Assembly (NCBI GenBank): GCA_948330435.1
Contig: CAOJBY010000011.1
Location: forward strand, 55,110 to 119,109
Source: an uncultured Lachnoclostridium sp.
GTDB taxonomy: Bacteria > Bacillota > Clostridia > Lachnospirales > Lachnospiraceae
Reading direction: 5' to 3'
Length of the DNA stretch: 64,000 bases
The position numbers were made by a program, and so were the translations under genes. Under the pieces are notes generated by a model that was not told where the DNA came from, searched no databases, and worked only from the letters and a program-made list of their open reading frames with translations. Below, piece by piece: positions 58,831 through 64,000 of this stretch (within the stretch, counting starts at the first letter, position 1; the number at the start of each line of letters is the position of its first letter).

Positions 58831-58880
58831 AAAGGGATGTTGAGAAATAAGCCATCAGCTATTTCGCAACATCCCTTTTC
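58831..58880. terminator. Bidirectional terminator between htrA-type gene and htpG
   Basis: AAAGGGATGTTGAGAAATA (58831-58849) pairs with TATTTCGCAACATCCCTTT (58860-58878) with one mismatch. T-run on the plus strand and A-run on the left serve both convergent genes. Confidence 0.88.
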
Positions 58881-58892
58881 TCTGATATAAAT

Positions 58893-60950
58893 TTACTTTG
58901 CAAGTAACATCATAATCTCATTACTCCGGGCAATAAACTTCGTCATAGCTTCCGGGGCCAGCGGTTTGTGGCTGATAAGAGCCAAATCATAAAGCTGTTC
59001 GCAGAACATGTTCACATGTTCGGAATCGCTGTTCTTTAAGATATATTGTACCAATTGATTGTTGACATTGAGAACCAATGTCTCCCCTCCGCCTCCGAAC
59101 ATATTGGGATCCATGCCGTACATATTGTACATCTTCATCATTTCCTGCATCCGGCGGCTTTCTTCAGAGAGGGTGATCATGGATGAAATATTCTCATTCT
59201 TCATCTTCTCCACTTTTATATCCAACTTCTCATTGTTCAAAGCCTTACGGAAAATCTCAGTCAGGGAATCGGCGGTTTCTTTCAATTCCTCTTCGGAAAC
59301 AGTTTCCACAAAGTCCTCTGTCAGATCCGCATCAATCCGCTGGAACTTAACATGTTCATTTTTCATCTCCAGATGGGAAATAAATGGAGAGTCAATATTG
59401 TGCTTCAGGATAACCGCATTCTTGCCCTCTTCCTTAAACATATTGATGTACTGGCTCTGCTGAACTTCATCTGTTACATAGAATATGGTAGTTTTTTCCG
59501 GTTCCTTTTCTTCCGCATTTTCACCGTCAGCTTCGTCCGGATTCTCTACCACATCAACCTCGGGAGTTTCCTCCTCCGGAACCAGATCTTTGATAGTCTG
59601 ATACTTGCCGTCCAGATCTTTGAACAACAGGTAATCCATCATTTTTTCACAGAACTTGTCATCTTTCAGGCAGCCAAACTTGATGAAAGGATTGATGTCA
59701 TCCCAGTATTTTTCGTAATCCTCCCGTTCGGTTTTGCACATTCCAGTGAGCTTGTCAGCCACTTTTTTGGTAATATAATCGGAAATCTTTTTTACAAAGC
59801 CATCATTCTGCAAGGCACTTCTGGAAACATTCAGCGGAAGATCCGGACAGTCAATGACACCCTTTAAGAGCATTAGGAATTCCGGAATAACTTCCTTGAT
59901 ATTATCGGCAATAAATACCTGATTATTGTACAACTTAATGGTTCCCTCAATGGAATCGTATTCTGTATTAATCTTGGGGAAATACAGGATACCTTTCAGG
60001 TTGAAAGGATAGTCCATGTTCAGATGAATCCAGAACAGAGGCTCCTTGTAGTCCATAAATACTTTTCGGTAGAACTCCAGATATTCTTCCCTGGAACATT
60101 CGTTGGGATGCTTTGTCCACAAAGGAGAAGTATCACTTAAGGAAACGGGACGTTTGTTGATCTTCACCCGATCCCGTGCCGGAGAGATCTCTTTGGTCTC
60201 CTTAGTGCCATCCTCATTTTCCACTTCCTCAGTCTTGGCCTCCTCATGGATGCGTTCTACGATTACATCATCATCTTTCAGGTCTGATTCATCAATGGTC
60301 TCATATTCCTGCTCTGCATTTGCTTTTTCCAGGAAAATCTCTACTGGCATAAATGAGCAGTACTTACCTATAACCTCCCGGGCCCGGTACTCGTTGGCAA
60401 ATTCCAGACTCTCCTCATTTAAAAACAGGGTAATCTCGGTGCCTACTTCTGTGCGACTTCCCTCAGACATCTGATACTCGGTACCACCGTCACACTCCCA
60501 GTGTACAGGCTTGGCATCTTTCTGATAAGAAAGGGTATCAATATGAACTTCATCGGCCACCATAAAAGCGGAATAGAAGCCCAGTCCGAAATGTCCGATA
60601 ATCTGGTCCTCGTTGGTCTTGTCCTTGTATTTTTCCAGGAAATCTGTAGCACCGGAAAAAGCAATCTGATTGATGTACTCCTGTACCTCATCAGCAGTCA
60701 TTCCAAGGCCGGTGTCAATAAACTTCAGAGTTTTCTCTTCTGGATTTACGATCACTCGAATACTGTTTTTAAAATTATCCGGGTAGCTGTATTCACCCAT
60801 CAATTCCAGCTTCTTTAACTTTGTAATAGCGTCACAGCCATTGGATACCAATTCACGGAAGAAAATGTCGTGATCGGAATAAAGCCACTTTTTAATAATC
60901 GGAAAAATATTTTCGCTGTTAATGGAAAGACTTCCATGCATATCAGCCAT
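58893..60950 (-). CDS. htpG: Hsp90-family chaperone HtpG
   Basis: The 685-residue ATP-dependent chaperone has GHKL ATPase motifs (ELVSNGCDAITKLKKLELMG, DTGLGM, GHFGLGFYSAFMVAD), the middle domain with RSALQNDGFVKKI, and a C-terminal dimerisation domain. The length is slightly above E. coli HtpG (624), with an acidic stretch around residues 478-506 (EEETPEVDVVENPDEADGEN). The minus-strand ATG 60950 follows GAAGGAG. A CIRCE operator lies upstream. Confidence 0.96.
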   Translation of the reverse strand: MADMHGSLSINSENIFPIIKKWLYSDHDIFFRELVSNGCDAITKLKKLELMGEYSYPDNFKNSIRVIVNPEEKTLKFIDTGLGMTADEVQEYINQIAFSGATDFLEKYKDKTNEDQIIGHFGLGFYSAFMVADEVHIDTLSYQKDAKPVHWECDGGTEYQMSEGSRTEVGTEITLFLNEESLEFANEYRAREVIGKYCSFMPVEIFLEKANAEQEYETIDESDLKDDDVIVERIHEEAKTEEVENEDGTKETKEISPARDRVKINKRPVSLSDTSPLWTKHPNECSREEYLEFYRKVFMDYKEPLFWIHLNMDYPFNLKGILYFPKINTEYDSIEGTIKLYNNQVFIADNIKEVIPEFLMLLKGVIDCPDLPLNVSRSALQNDGFVKKISDYITKKVADKLTGMCKTEREDYEKYWDDINPFIKFGCLKDDKFCEKMMDYLLFKDLDGKYQTIKDLVPEEETPEVDVVENPDEADGENAEEKEPEKTTIFYVTDEVQQSQYINMFKEEGKNAVILKHNIDSPFISHLEMKNEHVKFQRIDADLTEDFVETVSEEELKETADSLTEIFRKALNNEKLDIKVEKMKNENISSMITLSEESRRMQEMMKMYNMYGMDPNMFGGGGETLVLNVNNQLVQYILKNSDSEHVNMFCEQLYDLALISHKPLAPEAMTKFIARSNEIMMLLAK

Positions 60951-60993
60951 AAATGCTCACTCCTTCTGTATTTATTTTCGTATTATGAGACAT

Positions 60994-61022
60994 ATTGTAA
61001 TATGAGATAAATAAAAAGTCAA
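60994..61022 (-). promoter_or_regulatory. htpG promoter
   Basis: Read on the minus strand: TTGACT (61022-61017) and TACAAT (60999-60994) with 17 bp between. The leader to the htpG start is about 35 bp. Confidence 0.75.
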
Positions 61023-61029
61023 TAGAAAA

Positions 61030-61056
61030 CTAGCACTCTATAAAGATGAGTGCTAA
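61030..61056 (-). promoter_or_regulatory. CIRCE operator (HrcA binding site)
   Basis: On the minus strand TTAGCACTC-N9-GAGTGCTAG lies just upstream of the -35 element of htpG. Eight of nine positions in the last arm match the consensus CIRCE palindrome TTAGCACTC-N9-GAGTGCTAA; the final A is G. It indicates repression by HrcA at normal temperature. Confidence 0.9.
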
Positions 61057-61178
61057 CAAATTTCTCTATATACATAAAATTAAATAAAAAATAATAGAAA
61101 TCCTCTGGATTTGCTTAATAGCAGGTGATATGATATAGGATAATGGTAGAAAAACAAATCAGGATGGAGGAATACAGG

Positions 61179-61955
61179 GTGAGACAGAGTAGGAAAGGAG
61201 CTCTGTATCTGCTTTTGGCAGCGGCCCTTTTAGCGGGATATATTCTGAATCTGGAGAAGAGCAGGGGACAGGGAAAAGAAGAGTTCCCGGCAGTAGAATG
61301 GATTCGAGTTCAGGAAAAAGCCGATGTGGGAGTAATTGAACAGGAACTTTTGGAAAGAGAACAGGCAAAAGCAGCAGAACGTCTGGATTTCCCCAATGAA
61401 TCGGAAGAAAAGCCTATGGACAAGCAGAGTCTTAGAAAAAGGCTTGGTTCCGCCGTGATTGTGGGAGATTCGGTAGCAGAAGGTTTTCTGGACTATGAGT
61501 TTCTGGAATCAGATTCAGTTATTGCAGAGAAAGGGCTTCGGGCTGATTCGGCGGCGGAGGAGATTAAGAAAGCACTGGACTTGTCTCCGACACAGCTTTT
61601 TTTGTCCATAGGACTCAATGATTTGGAATATTGCAGAGGAGACAGCGAACGGTTTGTTCGATATTACCGACAACGGATTTTGGAAATAAGAGAGGAATAT
61701 CCGGAACTCCCTATCTATATTAACGGAATTCTCCCCATACTTCCGGAGGCGGTGGAGAAAAAAGCAGAACTTGGACAGGCAGAGGCGTTTAATGAAGCTC
61801 TGAAGCAGATGTGCAGGGAATTGGAACTTACTTTTATTGACAGCAAAGATTTGCTGGATGGAAAGGAAGAGTGGTATCAAAAGGATGCCATACATCTAAA
61901 AGCACAGTTTTATCCTTTATGGCTGAATCGTATGGAAGAAACGGCGGGACTATAG
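61179..61955 (+). CDS. Membrane-anchored SGNH/GDSL hydrolase
   Basis: The 258-residue protein has an N-terminal membrane helix (RKGALYLLLAAALLAGYILN) and a coil. The SGNH esterase domain has block I VIVGDSVAEGF (nucleophile Ser), the Gly of block II around AEKGLRADSA, block III LSIGLNDLEY, and block V DAIHLKAQFYP with Asp/His. The GTG start at 61179 has GGAGG 8 bp upstream; an in-frame ATG at 61143 has only a weak site. Followed directly by DUF4358 and MBOAT genes, it probably transfers or removes acetyl groups on cell-wall polymers. Confidence 0.82.
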   Translation: MRQSRKGALYLLLAAALLAGYILNLEKSRGQGKEEFPAVEWIRVQEKADVGVIEQELLEREQAKAAERLDFPNESEEKPMDKQSLRKRLGSAVIVGDSVAEGFLDYEFLESDSVIAEKGLRADSAAEEIKKALDLSPTQLFLSIGLNDLEYCRGDSERFVRYYRQRILEIREEYPELPIYINGILPILPEAVEKKAELGQAEAFNEALKQMCRELELTFIDSKDLLDGKEEWYQKDAIHLKAQFYPLWLNRMEETAGL

Positions 61956-62441
61956 ATGAACGGATGGGATTTATTGTTAAAGCTGGCGAAAGTTTTTCTG
62001 GTTGCTTTGCTGGCAGTGTTTTTGTCGGCTTTGATTCATGGAAGCAGATGGAATGCGGATTTTGAAGAGTTGGAAGCGAAAGCAGAGACAGAACTTAATA
62101 TGGCTGACATGCGTAGGGCAGATGAACAACTTCTTCGAAGGCTTTATGGTTTAAATGGAGGAGAACTTAAGAATTGGGTTCTTTATACTTCGCGAGATAA
62201 TATGGATGTGGAGGAACTGCTTTTGATAGAGGTGTCTGAGGAAGGACAGATGGAATATGTTCGACAGGCTGCGGAGAAAAGGGCAGAGACTCAGAAAAGT
62301 AATTTTGAGGGTTATGGTCCAGAGCAGGTACAGCTTATCGAAAAGTATGTGCTTCGGGAGTCTGAGCCGTATATACTTTTTGTTATATCCAAAGATGCTG
62401 AGGTCATAAAGGCTGAATTTGTGAAAGGACTATATCGGTAG
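61956..62441 (+). CDS. DUF4358-like membrane protein
   Basis: The 161-residue protein has one N-terminal membrane helix (FLVALLAVFLSALIHG) and an extracellular domain with LRRLYGLNGGELKNWVLYTS and FEGYGPEQVQLIEKYVL, then PYILFVISKDAEVIKAEF. The last block is what I recall for the DUF4358 family. Its genes often accompany AlgI/AlgJ-type acetylation genes in Firmicutes, as here. It starts with ATG right after the SGNH stop. The molecular role is unknown. Confidence 0.75.
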   Translation: MNGWDLLLKLAKVFLVALLAVFLSALIHGSRWNADFEELEAKAETELNMADMRRADEQLLRRLYGLNGGELKNWVLYTSRDNMDVEELLLIEVSEEGQMEYVRQAAEKRAETQKSNFEGYGPEQVQLIEKYVLRESEPYILFVISKDAEVIKAEFVKGLYR

Positions 62442-62466
62442 AATTTGTAGGGAAAGGTAATGCATC

Positions 62467-63861
62467 GTGGTTTTCAGCAGTATATTTTTTATTTTTTCAT
62501 TTCTCCCGGTGACAATTGTTGCTTATTATCTGGCACCCAAAAGAATGCGTAATGGGATTTTGCTGCTGGCAAGTCTCTTTTTCTATGCCTGGGGAGAGCC
62601 GGTTTATCTTTTTTTGATGCTGTACAGCATTTTGTTTAATTATATCATGGGGATTGACATTGCAAGGAAACGAAAAAGGAACAAACGTGCCGGTGTCAGT
62701 CTGTTTTTTGGTGTGTTGATAAATCTTCTGATTCTGGGATTTTTCAAATATTATGGATTTTTGGTGGAGAATATTGAGCTTTTAGCAGGGGTGGACATTC
62801 CGAAGCTTGAATTGTCTCTGCCTATTGGATTGTCTTTTTATACGTTTCAATCCCTTTCTTATCTGGTGGATGTATATTGGGGAAAGACCCAGTATCAGAA
62901 AAATATTTTATCTTTTGGTCTGTACATTTCTATGTTTCCTCAACTTGTGGCAGGCCCCATTGTCCAATATGCAGATATTGATGCACAGCTTAAAAGGCGG
63001 GAATCGTCAATGGATAAATTCGGACGGGGAGTAAGGTACTTTATCTGGGGACTGGGGAAAAAAGTGCTGCTGGCCAACAATCTGGGAATGGTCTATGAGA
63101 CGGTGGCTGCTCTTCCATCTTTATCTGTACTTTCTGCATGGGTGGGGGCTATGGCTTATACGTTTCAGATCTATTATGATTTTAGCGGATATTCCGATAT
63201 GGCCATTGGACTGGGGCAGATGTTTGGCTTTGAATTGAAAGAGAATTTCAGGCATCCATATTGTGCCCGCAGCATTACGGAGTTCTGGCGTAGATGGCAT
63301 ATCTCTCTTGGAGCCTGGTTTCGGGAGTATGTCTATATTCCTCTGGGGGGAAATCGGGTCAGTGTGTTAAGACATATTTTTAACCTTTTACTTGTATGGG
63401 CACTGACAGGATTTTGGCACGGGGCGAGCTGGAACTTTGTGGTATGGGGGCTTTACTATGGAGTACTGCTGATTATAGAGAAATATATTCTTCACCGTAT
63501 TACGGAACGGATCCCTGTTTTGGGTACGGTTTATACCATGCTGCTGGTGATTGTGGGATGGGTATTCTTTTTTAGCCCCAATCTTGGTGAAGCAGTAACA
63601 TATCTAAGGGCTATGTTTGGGATTGGAGTGACCAGTATTACAGATGAGGCGGGAATGTACTACTTATTAACCAGCCTGGTTTTGTTCTGGCTTTCCTGGA
63701 TCTTTGCTGTTCCCACAGCTTCCAGGATATCAGAGGAGCATCTGGAGCAATCGGATGGTTGGGCACCTCTGCTGATACTGATTCACGGTGGAATATTTTT
63801 CATGGCGGTGGCTTATTTGATTCACGACACCTACAACCCTTTTTTATATTTCCGATTTTGA
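62467..63861 (+). CDS. MBOAT-family membrane O-acyltransferase (AlgI/PatA-like)
   Basis: The 464-residue polytopic protein has about ten to eleven membrane segments. It shows the AlgI/DltB-type blocks RNGILLLASLFFYAWGEPVY, PIGLSFYTFQSLSYLVDVYW, MFPQLVAGPIVQY, and NFVVWGLYYG, with the conserved His in GFWHGASWN. Such proteins move acyl groups across the membrane to surface polymers. Together with the SGNH and DUF4358 genes it suggests surface O-acetylation. The start is GTG at 62467. The stop codon's last base overlaps a repeat. Confidence 0.93.
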   Translation: MVFSSIFFIFSFLPVTIVAYYLAPKRMRNGILLLASLFFYAWGEPVYLFLMLYSILFNYIMGIDIARKRKRNKRAGVSLFFGVLINLLILGFFKYYGFLVENIELLAGVDIPKLELSLPIGLSFYTFQSLSYLVDVYWGKTQYQKNILSFGLYISMFPQLVAGPIVQYADIDAQLKRRESSMDKFGRGVRYFIWGLGKKVLLANNLGMVYETVAALPSLSVLSAWVGAMAYTFQIYYDFSGYSDMAIGLGQMFGFELKENFRHPYCARSITEFWRRWHISLGAWFREYVYIPLGGNRVSVLRHIFNLLLVWALTGFWHGASWNFVVWGLYYGVLLIIEKYILHRITERIPVLGTVYTMLLVIVGWVFFFSPNLGEAVTYLRAMFGIGVTSITDEAGMYYLLTSLVLFWLSWIFAVPTASRISEEHLEQSDGWAPLLILIHGGIFFMAVAYLIHDTYNPFLYFRF

Positions 63862-64000
63862 GGAGGAAGGCAAATGCGAAGCATTTCTAAAATGCCTTCC
63901 TCCGACTTGCCGCTGAGCGAATGCGAGGGGGCGTTACCTTAATCAAGGAGGAAGGCAAATGCGAAGCATTTCTAAAATGCCTTCCTCCGACTTGCCGCTG
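63861..64000. repeat. Direct repeats of a 55-bp palindromic element
   Basis: Two identical 55-bp copies (63861-63915, 63946-64000) start AGGAGGAAGGCAAATGCGAAG, separated by 30 bp of unique sequence. Each holds a palindrome: GGAGGAAGGCA against TGCCTTCCTCC. The second copy is at the window's end, so more may follow. Confidence 0.9.

Noticed and set aside
63861..64000. CRISPR array at the window end
   Set aside because: Unit is 55 bp and strongly palindromic, only two copies visible, no cas genes in the window.

Overview
The window reads as a chromosomal segment of an anaerobic gut Firmicute of the Lachnospiraceae type (Clostridia). This rests on PolC-type polymerase, a sigH neighbourhood (cysE-cysS-mrnC-rlmB-sigH), T-box leaders, MEP-pathway genes, HydE, a glycyl radical enzyme, and sortase-built surface fibres. 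The genus cannot be fixed from the sequence alone. No phage, integrase, insertion sequence, rRNA or CRISPR array was seen.

Layout. 1-5156: end of ispG, then polC. 5173-10153: complete branched-chain amino-acid type ABC importer (livKHMGF). 10160-12291: purA behind a long structured leader, then a HAD phosphatase. 12340-15188: Rpn-type fragment, then a PadR regulator translationally coupled to a membrane protein that looks like an inactive SEDS (FtsW/RodA) relative. 15614-21809: a BTAD/SARP regulator, a transglutaminase lipoprotein, and a compact type IV pilus-like set (one GspF/PilC, four small single-TM proteins, one PilT-like ATPase), closed by a strong terminator. 21883-36454: a large cell-surface locus. 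It has two cytoplasmic/unknown proteins, a Ser-Lys signal peptidase, a 1769-residue LPXTG protein with an array of His-x-His...Cys repeats, a backbone pilin, a class C sortase, several small exported proteins (two TasA/SipW-type) and a Ser-His SipW-like signal peptidase. 36451-41088: T-box-controlled thrS, a VOC protein, hydE and a C39-like protein.

41277-48614 is a noticeably AT-rich operon. An AraC-type DNA-binding domain is fused in frame to a glycyl radical enzyme, followed by its radical-SAM activase and a complete ribose-type (CUT2) sugar importer. This is the strongest candidate for an undescribed system: importer, radical enzyme, activase and a regulator built into the enzyme's own reading frame. 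It ends at a bidirectional terminator shared with two convergent tRNA genes (Met, Val).

48938-57181: nudC, ispF, a GNAT protein, a cysteine T-box leading cysE-cysS-mrnC-rlmB-sigH, and a VanZ/D,D-carboxypeptidase fusion. 57230-60950: a 60-codon conserved-looking gene, an HtrA protease, and htpG under a CIRCE operator. 61179-63861: an SGNH esterase, a DUF4358 protein and an MBOAT acyltransferase, probably a surface O-acetylation set. The window ends in two direct copies of a 55-bp palindromic repeat.

Starts were chosen by ribosome-binding-site spacing. All functional calls come from motif recognition by eye, without database searches.
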